Source: Sphingomonadales bacterium (GTDB taxonomy: Bacteria; Pseudomonadota; Alphaproteobacteria; Sphingomonadales; Sphingomonadaceae). From it: DNA of 64,000 nucleotides. The DNA is taken from the NCBI GenBank assembly GCA_027491235.1, contig JAIXWO010000013.1, positions 124,001 through 188,000 on the forward strand, in the 5' to 3' direction. The notes below the pieces were generated by a model that saw nothing but the letters and a program-made list of their open reading frames with translations, had not been told where the DNA came from and searched no databases. The translations under genes were made by a program, and so were the position numbers. Every line of letters begins with the position of its first letter. Positions within the stretch are counted from its first letter, which is position 1. This document shows positions 25,908 through 34,755 of the stretch, in pieces.

Positions 25908-27198
25908 AGCCAACGGCGCGCTTCTGGTCTTCGATGATGTACTTGCTTGCACGCCAATAATGCCAAGCCGCCCAAAGCCCGCTGGGTGCGAGCACAAGCT
26001 GCGCGAGGCGCAGTGATTCCGCACCTGCGGGCTGCGACCCGGCAAAATAGTCACTGAGGCCGCCAACGATGGCCGGCGCAACAATGAGATTGAGCAGGTT
26101 GGCAATGATGAGCGATATGGCAATCGACATGGCGCGCATCTTGGGGGCAGCGAGGTTCTGGCAAAGCGCCATCGCTGGGCCAATGTAGAAGTAAATGGCC
26201 GGGATGAAGATCCACCACATCAGCTTGGCGACGCCCAAATCATACGTCCAATAGGCAAGGAAGGATGGAATTGTCGCAACGGCGGTGACGACGGCCAACA
26301 AATTCGAGATTTTGCGCGGGTCAGTGAAGCTCGGCCGTGCCACGACATAGGCCGTCACCAGCGACGCGCCTATACCGCCGACAAGGTAGATCTCGCCCAG
26401 CAGTCCGCCCGCCGCGCCTTCATCCATGCCATAGGTCCGCTGCAGAAACAGGGGGGTGAACCACATCAGGCCCCAACCCCAAAAGGCGGAGAGACCTGCG
26501 CCCATCATCGCATGGACAGCTGCTTTTTGGGACCAAAGGAAACGCATCGTCTCCATGACGCTGGGCGCCTTTTCTTCCACCACAGCATCAAGGCGTCCGC
26601 GCGTGGGCTCCTTGATTGTCACCATGATGATGACCGCGAGGATGATGCCCGGAACGCCAAGGACAAGAAATGCCGCACGCCAGCCGTGCAGGTTGGAGAT
26701 ATAACCGGCAAGGTCCGACCCAAGCCAGGCACCAATTGGCGCCCCGAGCGCAAAAATGGTCATGGCCATGGAACGGCGGTCTGCCGGAAAATAGTCTGCG
26801 ATGATCGAGTTGCAGGCGGGCGTTCCACCCGCTTCGCCAACACCTACGCCGATGCGCGCCAGCAGAAGATCATAATAGCCACGCGTGTAGCCTGTTAGCG
26901 CCGTCATCAGTGACCAACCCGCAACGCATGCAACCAAGAGCGTCCGCCGATTTGTTCTGTCACACAGCCAAGAGAGCGGAATACCCATAAGCACATAGAA
27001 GAGCGCCAACGGAATGCCGAGCGAGGCAGCGCCGATATCACTTAGATTCAGCTCCTTGCTGATGGGTCCAAGCAGCGTCGACAGGACATAGCGGTCCGCG
27101 ATGCTGATGGTGTAAACCAGCATCATGATGAACAGGACATACCACCGCTGTCCGAGCGTCGAAACGTCGTCCGCGTTGGCCGGTGCTTTACTCGCCAT
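25900..27198 (-). CDS. MFS transporter (spinster-like)
   Basis: A 432-residue major-facilitator protein with about 12 membrane helices and the loop 2-3 motif GIPLSWLCDRTNRR. The N-terminal YTISIADRYVLSTLLGPI stretch is typical of the spinster-like MFS proteins common in sphingomonads, often next to TonB receptors. It starts after an AGGGGA ribosome-binding site that contains the upstream TPR gene's stop codon, 11 bases after that gene, and overlaps the aldehyde dehydrogenase by 8 bases. The role is presumably inner-membrane uptake of the compound brought across the outer membrane by the receptor at 29392-32076. The substrate is unknown. Confidence 0.85.
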   Translation of the reverse strand: MASKAPANADDVSTLGQRWYVLFIMMLVYTISIADRYVLSTLLGPISKELNLSDIGAASLGIPLALFYVLMGIPLSWLCDRTNRRTLLVACVAGWSLMTALTGYTRGYYDLLLARIGVGVGEAGGTPACNSIIADYFPADRRSMAMTIFALGAPIGAWLGSDLAGYISNLHGWRAAFLVLGVPGIILAVIIMVTIKEPTRGRLDAVVEEKAPSVMETMRFLWSQKAAVHAMMGAGLSAFWGWGLMWFTPLFLQRTYGMDEGAAGGLLGEIYLVGGIGASLVTAYVVARPSFTDPRKISNLLAVVTAVATIPSFLAYWTYDLGVAKLMWWIFIPAIYFYIGPAMALCQNLAAPKMRAMSIAISLIIANLLNLIVAPAIVGGLSDYFAGSQPAGAESLRLAQLVLAPSGLWAAWHYWRASKYIIEDQKRAVGYV

Positions 27199-27209
27199 GT
27201 CTCATCCCC

Positions 27210-29276
27210 TCACAATTTGACCAATTCGGGCCCCAACGCCGTCCGCAACGGCTCAAGCCAAGGCTCAAAATTCTTCCACTGGTCCAGCCCATCACGGAAA
27301 ATCGGTTGGCGGACCTGTTCGGAGCTCGGCGTCCGTACGCTGCGCTTCGTCTTGTGGAACTCGACGCAGGCTTCCTCAAATGGGAGGCCGCAATAATCCA
27401 GAATGCGACGGACACTGCCCTCGAGATCGTCAATGACATCCTCGTGCTGAACACGCAGAACGCGCCCGGGCAGCACCGCATCCCAGTGATCCATAAGCTC
27501 AACATAGGTGCGATAATAACGCGCAATATCTTCGATGCCGTAGGTGAATTCCTGCCCCTGCGCGAACAACTGCTTAAAGTTGCTGAAGCAGCAGGCCATC
27601 GGGTCACGGCGCGCGTCAATGATCCGCGCATTCGGCAAGATCAGGTGAATCAATCCGACATGCCGGAAGTTATTGGGCATCTTATCGATGAAATGGGGGC
27701 GCCCCAAAGCCCGGTTGGGCATGGTGTCAGCGATGTACTGTTCCCCGAAGGCGCGAATAGCAGCCGCATCAAGCTCAGACAGAATGCCGGGGTAGCGCGG
27801 ATCATCAAAATTGAGTTCGCGGCCCTGCAATTCATGCACGATGCGCTGGACATCGGGCAATTCCTGCGTCCCTTCGACCATGCTGTGTGAGGCGAGGATC
27901 TGTTCGATCAGCGTCGAGCCAGAACGCGGCAAGCCAAGCACGAAGATCGGTGAGCGGTCATCCAGGCCCCAGCCGGCACGTTCCGCAAAGAACGGCGCTG
28001 TACACACGCGCTTTTGCTCACGAGTGTTCGTCTCAAAAAAGCCCGGAATATAGCCGTTGCTCGCGCGGTGCATGGTGTTGCCCTGCTCATAAGCAGCCCA
28101 TGAAGCGGCGTAGTCGCCTTTATCCTCAAGTGCCTTGCCCAGCGCAAACGCGATGTGGATACGGTCAGTTTCGGCAGTGGCGGCGTCATCAAGCCGTTCG
28201 CGCATGACGGCGATAGAAGCATCTGTGAAGCGATAGGTCTTCAGATTGGCGAGGCTCCACCAGGCATCACCGAAATCGGGCCGGTCGGCTGTGGCTGCCA
28301 TATAGGCTTCGATTGCCTCAGCGGTCCTGCCTTCGGTCTTAAGCGCATGGCCAAGCCACAGGTTTAGATCGGAGCGGCGCAACCGTGCAGAGGGCGAGTC
28401 ACCGGGAATCTCCCCCAGCATCGCGCGGTAATCCGGGATCGCCCCTTCAAAATCGCCAAGTCCGACTTGGATGGTCGCCGCCTGAATGCGGTGAGGATGG
28501 GCGGCAGGATCAACCTTGAGCAGCGGCTCAAGAGCTTCGCGGGCCTGCGGGAATTTGTGCCGCGCGATCAGCACCTGCACATATTCGCGGCGCGCTTCGT
28601 AATGGTCCGGCACCATGGCCAGCACACCGGCATAGAGCGTTTCGGCATCATCCAGCACATTGCGCATATGGCCGATCTGCGCGAGCAGACGCATCGCTTC
28701 TGGATGATCGCCGAAGTCGAGCAGGAAACGGCGGATTTGCATCTCGGCCTCATCGACCTCGCCATCCCCGAAAAGCACTTTGGCTTGAACGATCGGTGGC
28801 GGAACGCTTGTGAGATGCGCGACGTGCTTGGCTGCAACCTCCGCACTCTTTGCGTCACCCGTCATCCGGTAAAGTCCGACGAGCATATGCCAGCCCATTA
28901 AAAGGGCGGTATTGAGCATGACCGCAACGCGCAAATCGCTGATCGCAGCGGGCGCATCACGCCGTGCTACATGACAAAGCCCACGTTCAAGAAACAACTG
29001 GCTGAATTGTGGATGGTGCTGAGCCAACCGGTCGAGCATCGCGAAGGCTTCATCGGTCCGTTGGGTCATGCGCAGCGAATGTGCGGCGATAAGGAGCAGA
29101 TCCCGGTTTGTCGGTTCACCTTCAAGCAGTCGGATCGCGCCGGACAACGCGCCAGCATGATCATCATTGGCTTGAAGCGCACGCAGTCCAGCAACCTCTG
29201 CTGCCAACAGAGAGTCCGGAGCGCTCGACGTTGGCTGGGTATCGTCAGAAATCGGAAGGTCGGTTTGTGTGGCCAT
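27210..29276 (-). CDS. TPR-repeat protein with C-terminal sulfotransferase domain
   Basis: 688 residues. The first about 400 form repeated TPR-like helical hairpins; the C-terminal part is a PAPS-dependent sulfotransferase domain with the 5'-phosphosulfate loop FVLGLPRSGSTLIEQILASH near residue 445 and the later ARIIDARRDPMACC strand that binds the 3' phosphate. Genes of this build often follow TonB-dependent receptors in sphingomonads and caulobacters, where their job is unproven. It lies downstream of such a receptor but is separated from it by a strong terminator (29331-29365). No signal peptide is evident, so it probably works in the cytoplasm. Whether it sulfates a small molecule or only binds PAPS-like ligands cannot be told. 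Confidence 0.83.
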   Translation of the reverse strand: MATQTDLPISDDTQPTSSAPDSLLAAEVAGLRALQANDDHAGALSGAIRLLEGEPTNRDLLLIAAHSLRMTQRTDEAFAMLDRLAQHHPQFSQLFLERGLCHVARRDAPAAISDLRVAVMLNTALLMGWHMLVGLYRMTGDAKSAEVAAKHVAHLTSVPPPIVQAKVLFGDGEVDEAEMQIRRFLLDFGDHPEAMRLLAQIGHMRNVLDDAETLYAGVLAMVPDHYEARREYVQVLIARHKFPQAREALEPLLKVDPAAHPHRIQAATIQVGLGDFEGAIPDYRAMLGEIPGDSPSARLRRSDLNLWLGHALKTEGRTAEAIEAYMAATADRPDFGDAWWSLANLKTYRFTDASIAVMRERLDDAATAETDRIHIAFALGKALEDKGDYAASWAAYEQGNTMHRASNGYIPGFFETNTREQKRVCTAPFFAERAGWGLDDRSPIFVLGLPRSGSTLIEQILASHSMVEGTQELPDVQRIVHELQGRELNFDDPRYPGILSELDAAAIRAFGEQYIADTMPNRALGRPHFIDKMPNNFRHVGLIHLILPNARIIDARRDPMACCFSNFKQLFAQGQEFTYGIEDIARYYRTYVELMDHWDAVLPGRVLRVQHEDVIDDLEGSVRRILDYCGLPFEEACVEFHKTKRSVRTPSSEQVRQPIFRDGLDQWKNFEPWLEPLRTALGPELVKL

Positions 29277-29330
29277 GATGCCCTAATGTGTCGGCAATCG
29301 CCGGACGCTTGTCAAACTTGCGGCGCCCTG

Positions 29331-29365
29331 AAAAAGCAAGGGGCGATGCCTATGGCACCGCCCCT
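29331..29365 (-). terminator. Rho-independent terminator after the TonB receptor gene
   Basis: On the minus strand a 12-bp stem (one G-T pair) with a three-base loop, spanning 29339-29365, is followed by TGCTTTTT (29331-29338). It sits 27 bases past the receptor stop and before the TPR gene. It should end most receptor transcripts and leave limited read-through into the downstream operon. Confidence 0.85.
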
Positions 29366-29391
29366 GCCTATCACGTCATCGTGGCACGAGA

Positions 29392-32076
29392 TCAGAACTT
29401 GGTGCTGATCTTGAGGCCATAAGTGCGCGGACGCACGATCGTCGAGGTCTTGATGTACTGCGACGAGTTGGTGAACGTCGACGCGTGGCTGTTGAACAGG
29501 TTGTCACCGAAGACAGTCACCGTCCAGTCGTCACGCGTGAAGCCGATCTGCCCATCTGCAAGGGCATAGCCCGGCATCTTGTAGCGCAGAACGGTCGTGG
29601 CGGGAACGATGATCCCGTTTGGACCAAGCACGCTGCCGTTGCCGGCAACATCGCCCGACGGATAGGTCGCCGGCTGGTTGAACTGCGAACTGATGTAGTT
29701 CGCGCCACCAGCAACAAACCACTGCGCGTCAGCTGGACCGTCAAACTCGTAACGAACCCGGATGTTGCCCTGGAACTTCGGGCTGAACGGCGTGGTACCG
29801 CCGACATTACCGAACGGGCTCTGGACTGGTCTCACCTGCCCACCAGAAAACACCTGAGTGATGCACTGGCCGAAGCTTGAGACACCAGGGTTGTTGGCGA
29901 TGAAGCACGGCGCGTTGGACTGCTTGCTTTCATTGTAGGATGCAGAACCTTGAATGGTGAACCCGCGAGCAGGGCGTGCGAAGATCTGCGCCGAAAGACC
30001 CTTAATATCATAGGTCGGGCCATTCACACCGAAAGCAGTATTGCCGAAGCCCGCCGCAGGATTGAAGAAGCCGATCTGGATATTCTTCCAGGTCATGTAG
30101 TAAGCCGAGAGGTTGAAGGTCACCTTCCGGTCAAACAAATCGGTCTTCAGGCCCACTTCCCAGTTGGTCAACGTATCCGGCGCATATGCGGCGGCGACAT
30201 TCAACTGCGGGGCGTGCGGCGCTACCGGATCCGGAACGCGCTGAGACGGACCGCGGTTAAAGGCACCTGGACGGAACCCTTGGCTGAAGGTTGCGTAAAC
30301 CATCGTACCCTGTTGCGGCTTCCAAGTTACAGTACCCTTGCTTCGGAAGCCCTTAAAGGTCGACTTCAGACCAAGAGCATCGAGGTTTGACCCGGTCACG
30401 CAAACCGGAGCCTGGAAACAGCTTGCGCCATAACCAGAGTAGACCGAACCCTTCTGGTAGTTATCGTAGTAATAATAGCGCGTACCCGCTGTGATGGTTA
30501 GGTTCGGCAAGAGGTCAAAGTCGACCGAGCCGAATGCCGCATACTGCTTGTACCCGCGCTGAATGTCCTGACCGAACGCTACAGCTGGGCCGCGTGGCCC
30601 CGCAAGATTGAGGGTGGCGTCAGGGCTCGGTGCGACAAGTGCCATGCAGACCGTGCCAGCAGCTCTGATCTGCGCCGCGGTGAGCGACTGATCGCAGACA
30701 GGAACTGACCTGTAGGACCAGTCCATATTGTCTTCGATCCCGAAGCTCTCATAGTAGCCACCGACGATAGCGCGGATCCGGCCGCTGTCAGGCGACGAGA
30801 TACGGAACTCGTGGCTCTCATGCGTGTTGCGGACTTCGTCATTCCAATATCCAGTCGGTTCGTTGCAGAACTGCGCCTGGCCGGTGGATCTTAGGCCGTT
30901 AGTACCGCCCGTGCACTGGTAGAAGATGCCGTAGGTCGCACGCGCGTAGTTGGTGTAGTCGCCCTGTTGCGAGATGTTACGTGTGAGATAGGCACCCGTG
31001 TAGATCACGCTAAAATCACCGACCTTGCCGTTCAGCGTCCAAGCCGTGTTCGAATAGTCGTCCTTGTTGTACTGAGGCTTGAACAAGGTCGACGACATGC
31101 CCGTCAGCGGAGCATAATCAAAAGTATAGGTCTGGACTGCGAAGCTGCCCTTTGACTCGAGCTTCTGGTACGATTGCGTCAAAAGCAGGTCCCAGTCCGG
31201 GGTCGCCTGCCATGCAAGCGAAACACGACCGCCCGTATAATCAACCGGGTTGAAATTATCTTCGACAAACGGGGCATTGTCATACTTACCGTTGCGGCTC
31301 TGTTGGCTTGCCGGCAGCTCGTTCTGGCCGCCGTAATTCAGATAGTAAGCACCCAGATCGGTCGGCCGACGTGTGAACGTCGAATACTTGTTGTCGACAT
31401 AGCCACCACGGTGATCAGCATAAATAACCGCACGGACGGCAAGCTTGTCCTGAATGATCGGCACGTTCACCATGCCCGTGAAGGAGGCATTCGACGAACC
31501 ACCGGAGGTGCCACCGAAGCTACCTTCCATGCGACCATCAAACTTATCCGTCTTGGGCTTGTTGGTGATGTAACGGACCACACCAGCCTGCGCTCCACCG
31601 CCGAACAGCGTACCCTGCGGGCCCTCGAGAACTTCAACGCGCTCCATGTCAGCCATGTAGACGTCGGCATTACGCGCCGGGAACTGCATCGACTGATCAT
31701 CAAGATAGAGAGCGACATTCGGGAAGCCGCCAATCGTGGCCGAAGACTGCTGACCAGCAAAACCAGCCGAAAGGCCGCGCATGAAGATGGCGCCCTGGCC
31801 GGGACCGTTATTGGAGAAAGTGACGTTGGGCGTATATTTCAAAAGATCGTTGATCGTCGACACGTTCAGCTTGCTCAGCGTCTCGGTGCCGAACGCCTGC
31901 AACGTCAGCGCAGCGTCTTGGATCGATTGGTCGCGACGGTTGGCCGTCACAACGATGTCAGCGACAGCGCCATCATCGTTAGAAGCGCCCGCATCCTGCG
32001 CAAAGGCCGGACCACTGCCAGCCCCGAGAGCTGCGATAACCAGCGCAGCCGTCGTGAATTTTAGAGATGTTTTCAA
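29392..32076 (-). CDS. TonB-dependent outer-membrane receptor
   Basis: 894 residues from a TTG at 32076, preferred because GGGGAG lies 7 bases upstream and the product then starts with a classic signal peptide (LKFTTAALVIAALGAGSG ... AFAQ) directly at its N-terminus. After cleavage comes a plug domain with a TonB-box-like DIVVTA segment, the RDQSIQDAALTLQAF region and LEGPQGTLFGGGAQAG, then a 22-stranded barrel ending in a C-terminal aromatic Phe (LKISTKF). These proteins import scarce compounds across the outer membrane using TonB-ExbBD energy; sphingomonads use many for carbon sources. The neighbouring MFS, dehydratase and oxidoreductases suggest a carbon substrate rather than a siderophore. 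It is divergent from purU. Confidence 0.92.
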   Translation of the reverse strand: MKTSLKFTTAALVIAALGAGSGPAFAQDAGASNDDGAVADIVVTANRRDQSIQDAALTLQAFGTETLSKLNVSTINDLLKYTPNVTFSNNGPGQGAIFMRGLSAGFAGQQSSATIGGFPNVALYLDDQSMQFPARNADVYMADMERVEVLEGPQGTLFGGGAQAGVVRYITNKPKTDKFDGRMEGSFGGTSGGSSNASFTGMVNVPIIQDKLAVRAVIYADHRGGYVDNKYSTFTRRPTDLGAYYLNYGGQNELPASQQSRNGKYDNAPFVEDNFNPVDYTGGRVSLAWQATPDWDLLLTQSYQKLESKGSFAVQTYTFDYAPLTGMSSTLFKPQYNKDDYSNTAWTLNGKVGDFSVIYTGAYLTRNISQQGDYTNYARATYGIFYQCTGGTNGLRSTGQAQFCNEPTGYWNDEVRNTHESHEFRISSPDSGRIRAIVGGYYESFGIEDNMDWSYRSVPVCDQSLTAAQIRAAGTVCMALVAPSPDATLNLAGPRGPAVAFGQDIQRGYKQYAAFGSVDFDLLPNLTITAGTRYYYYDNYQKGSVYSGYGASCFQAPVCVTGSNLDALGLKSTFKGFRSKGTVTWKPQQGTMVYATFSQGFRPGAFNRGPSQRVPDPVAPHAPQLNVAAAYAPDTLTNWEVGLKTDLFDRKVTFNLSAYYMTWKNIQIGFFNPAAGFGNTAFGVNGPTYDIKGLSAQIFARPARGFTIQGSASYNESKQSNAPCFIANNPGVSSFGQCITQVFSGGQVRPVQSPFGNVGGTTPFSPKFQGNIRVRYEFDGPADAQWFVAGGANYISSQFNQPATYPSGDVAGNGSVLGPNGIIVPATTVLRYKMPGYALADGQIGFTRDDWTVTVFGDNLFNSHASTFTNSSQYIKTSTIVRPRTYGLKISTKF

Positions 32077-32326
32077 CGATATTCTCCCCGATTTTGGTTC
32101 GATTTGATGGTTTTGAACCAGATTTTTATACAATTCTGAGCCACGATGGATTCCAGCCCAATATCTCACAAATGAGCAAATTTTCGGCAACGGTAAATTA
32201 AATTAAGCACCCAATCACAACATCTACATCGCCGAATTAGAACACCTTATGTAGGCACGTCCCCGTTGGAAAGTGCGCCAAGGCACCGCTACGCGCAACA
32301 AAATTCAGGTTTTTGGGGAAGATAAC
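32077..32326. promoter_or_regulatory. Divergent promoter region of the TonB receptor and purU
   Basis: A 250-bp gap. It contains the second copy of the 16-bp AT-rich element (32191-32206), a dyad TGGTT-TTG-AACCA (32108-32120) overlapping a second GAACCA/TGGTTC pairing in the receptor leader (32095-32120), and the receptor Shine-Dalgarno (complement of 32084-32089). Promoter boxes could not be assigned with certainty. Confidence 0.5.
32191..32206 (+). repeat. 16-bp AT-rich element, copy 2 (upstream of TonB receptor)
   Basis: Exact copy of the element at 21646-21661, in the same orientation relative to a minus-strand gene, here 115-130 bases before the receptor start. Shared placement upstream of the first (receptor) and last (LysR) genes of the same gene series suggests a common regulator site. 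Confidence 0.45.
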
Positions 32327-33184
32327 GTGAAGCAAGCTGCCGACTTTGTCCTGCTGATTGCCAGTGTGGACCGCAAAGGAATTGTGGCGGCGGTCGCAAA
32401 ATCGATCGTCAGCCAGGACTGCAACATCGTTGAAAGCGCGCAATTCCGCGACTGCGACAGTGACCGGTTCTTCATGCGGATTGCCATTGCTGGTCCGGCA
32501 GACATGACGGCAGAGCGCTTTTCCGCGGCGTTCGCTCCCGTTGCAGCCGCGTTCGAGCTCGACTGGAGCATCCGGGACCTTAAGCGCAAGCTGCGGGCCA
32601 TGATCATGATAAGCCAGGGCGGGCACTGCCTGAACGACTTGCTCTACCGCACATCAACCCAGCGCCTGCCAATTGACGTGACCAGCGTCGTTTCTAACCA
32701 CACAACCTGGCAGCGCCGCGTTGAGCATGATGGCATTCCCTTCCATCACATGCCCATCACACCGGAAAACAAAGCCGAGCAGGAAGCCAAGCTTGTAGAG
32801 ATGGTGGAAGACCAGCAGGTCGATCTCATCATCCTCGCCCGCTACATGCAGGTGCTGTCCGACAAACTTTGTCAAAAGCTGGATGGCCGCGTGATCAACA
32901 TCCATCACAGCTTCCTGCCAGGGTTTAAGGGCGCCAAGCCTTATCACCGGGCCCATGAGCGCGGTGTCAAAATGGTCGGCGCCACGGCACATTACGTGAC
33001 AGCAGACCTTGATGAAGGGCCGATCATCACCCAAGACGTGTCTATCGTTGACCATTCCGATACCGTCGAGGATCTGATCGCGCAGGGGCAAGACACCGAA
33101 AGCCGTGTCCTCGCCCGCGCGGTCAAGCTCCACAGCGAACATCGCGTGATGCTCAACGGCAATCGCACGGTCGTCTTCAAATAG
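32327..33184 (+). CDS. purU: Formyltetrahydrofolate deformylase
   Basis: 285 residues from a GTG at 32327, preceded by GGGGAAG at good spacing; this matches the roughly 280-residue PurU family. An N-terminal ACT domain (about 1-80, starting DFVLLIASVDRKGIV) regulates activity, and the formyltransferase-like C-terminal domain has the catalytic Asn-His pair in NIHHSFLPGFKGAKPY and the Asp in TADLDEGPII. PurU hydrolyses 10-formyl-THF to formate and THF, balancing C1 and folate pools. In pseudomonads purU-type genes accompany glycine-betaine and sarcosine catabolism, where demethylation loads THF with C1 units. That fits the DMGDH-like genes here, although purU is on its own transcript. Confidence 0.92.
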   Translation: MKQAADFVLLIASVDRKGIVAAVAKSIVSQDCNIVESAQFRDCDSDRFFMRIAIAGPADMTAERFSAAFAPVAAAFELDWSIRDLKRKLRAMIMISQGGHCLNDLLYRTSTQRLPIDVTSVVSNHTTWQRRVEHDGIPFHHMPITPENKAEQEAKLVEMVEDQQVDLIILARYMQVLSDKLCQKLDGRVINIHHSFLPGFKGAKPYHRAHERGVKMVGATAHYVTADLDEGPIITQDVSIVDHSDTVEDLIAQGQDTESRVLARAVKLHSEHRVMLNGNRTVVFK

Positions 33185-33262
33185 CGTCAGAAAATCGGAG
33201 CGCTGATATACAATGGATCGTTCTAGTCCCTCAGTTCCAGCACGATGCCTTGCAGGTCCGCT

Positions 33263-34741
33263 ATGACCGGTGATCCGACGACATATGATATCGCCGTCAT
33301 CGGCGGCGGGGTGAACGGGTCTGGGATTGCCCGCGATGCAGCCGGCCGTGGCGCGCGCGTCCTGCTCCTTGAAGCGGCAGACTTAGCCAGCGGAACGTCG
33401 TCGGCCTCTACCAAGCTGATCCACGGCGGACTGCGGTACCTTGAACATTACGAATTCGCTCTTGTCCGGGAAGCCCTGAGCGAACGAGAGCGCCTTTGGT
33501 CCATCGCCCCGCACATCATCTGGCCGATGCGCTTCGTACTGCCTCATGTGGCCGGGCTTCGTCCTCGCTGGCTGCTGCGGTTGGGCTTGTTCCTCTACGA
33601 TCACATTGGCGGCCGAAAGAAGCTGGCTCCCACGAAGAGCATTGATTTGCGCCACCACGAGGCGGGCAAAGATCTGAAGCCACAGTTCAAAAACGGCTTC
33701 GCTTATTCCGATTGCTGGGTGGATGATGCGCGGCTTGTCGTGCTGAACGCCCGGGATGCGGCAGACCGTGGCGCAGACGTCCGGACGCGCTGCCGGGTCG
33801 AACGGTTGGTGCGGAAAGAGGATGCGTGGGAGATCACCACAGCTGCGGGCACGTTCACCGCTCGTGCCGTGGTCAATGCAGCTGGCCCATCGGTCATGAA
33901 CTTGCTCGATCGCTCAGAGGCGCGGAGCTCTGGTCGCATCCGCCTTGTTCGCGGATCGCACATCGTTGTGCCGCGGTTGTTCGACCATGAGTTCTCTTAC
34001 TTCTTCCAATTGCCGGACGGACGCATCTTCTTTGCCATTCCCTATGAGCAAGATTTTACGTTGGTGGGCACAACAGACCGCGATCATGAAGCGGGACCAG
34101 ACAAGGTGCAGGCCAGCGAAGAGGAAATCGCCTATCTGTGTGAGGGCGTGAACTTCTATTTCCAGAAGCCGATCTCTCCCAGTGACGTGATATGGACATT
34201 CTCTGGTGTTCGGCCATTGTTCGACGACGGATCAGAAAAGCCTGAAGCGGCGACGCGCGGCTACCGGCTCGACATGACACCTGAGGGCGAAGGCGCGCCG
34301 ATGCTGTCCATTTTTGGCGGCAAGATCACCACATATCGTCATCTCGCGCAGGAAGCCGTGGATCTACTGGCACCGCGTCTGTCGCATGTGTCAGCGGCGC
34401 ACTGGACGGACACGGCGGCACTACCCGGCGGGGACTTCCCAATCGACGGTGCGGCAAAGCTGGTCGACGAAGTGGGGCGGCTCTATCCGTTCCTTGAACA
34501 TGGCTGGGCAGCCCGATTGGTCCGCAGTTACGGCACGCTGACCGCACACATTCTCGGCGACGCAACATCGCTCGCAGATTGCGGACACCATTTCGGCCAT
34601 GGCCTGACCGAACGGGAAGTGCGCTATCTCATTGATCGCGAATGGGCGCAGTCGGCAGAAGACATCTTATGGCGCCGCAGCAAGCTGGGCCTGCACTTCA
34701 CAGCAGAGCAGACTGCGGAATTGGAACGTTTCCTCGCCTAG
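33263..34741 (+). CDS. glpD: Aerobic glycerol-3-phosphate dehydrogenase
   Basis: 492 residues from the ATG at 33263 (the frame also has an ATG at 33245). The N-terminal FAD motif VIGGGVNGSGIARDAAGRG and the block SGTSSASTKLIHGGLRYLE (about 46-64) are diagnostic for GlpD, as is the C-terminal IFGGKITTYRHLA and the GlpD C-terminal helical domain. The enzyme oxidises sn-glycerol-3-phosphate to dihydroxyacetone phosphate and reduces ubiquinone at the inner membrane. No glpK or glpF is nearby, so the substrate may come from glycerophosphodiesters rather than free glycerol; this matters because the adjacent operon looks able to use amino-alcohol head groups. It converges with the alcohol dehydrogenase gene 14 bases away. 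Confidence 0.92.
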   Translation: MTGDPTTYDIAVIGGGVNGSGIARDAAGRGARVLLLEAADLASGTSSASTKLIHGGLRYLEHYEFALVREALSERERLWSIAPHIIWPMRFVLPHVAGLRPRWLLRLGLFLYDHIGGRKKLAPTKSIDLRHHEAGKDLKPQFKNGFAYSDCWVDDARLVVLNARDAADRGADVRTRCRVERLVRKEDAWEITTAAGTFTARAVVNAAGPSVMNLLDRSEARSSGRIRLVRGSHIVVPRLFDHEFSYFFQLPDGRIFFAIPYEQDFTLVGTTDRDHEAGPDKVQASEEEIAYLCEGVNFYFQKPISPSDVIWTFSGVRPLFDDGSEKPEAATRGYRLDMTPEGEGAPMLSIFGGKITTYRHLAQEAVDLLAPRLSHVSAAHWTDTAALPGGDFPIDGAAKLVDEVGRLYPFLEHGWAARLVRSYGTLTAHILGDATSLADCGHHFGHGLTEREVRYLIDREWAQSAEDILWRRSKLGLHFTAEQTAELERFLA

Positions 34742-34755
34742 AGCAGAACCGGCCT

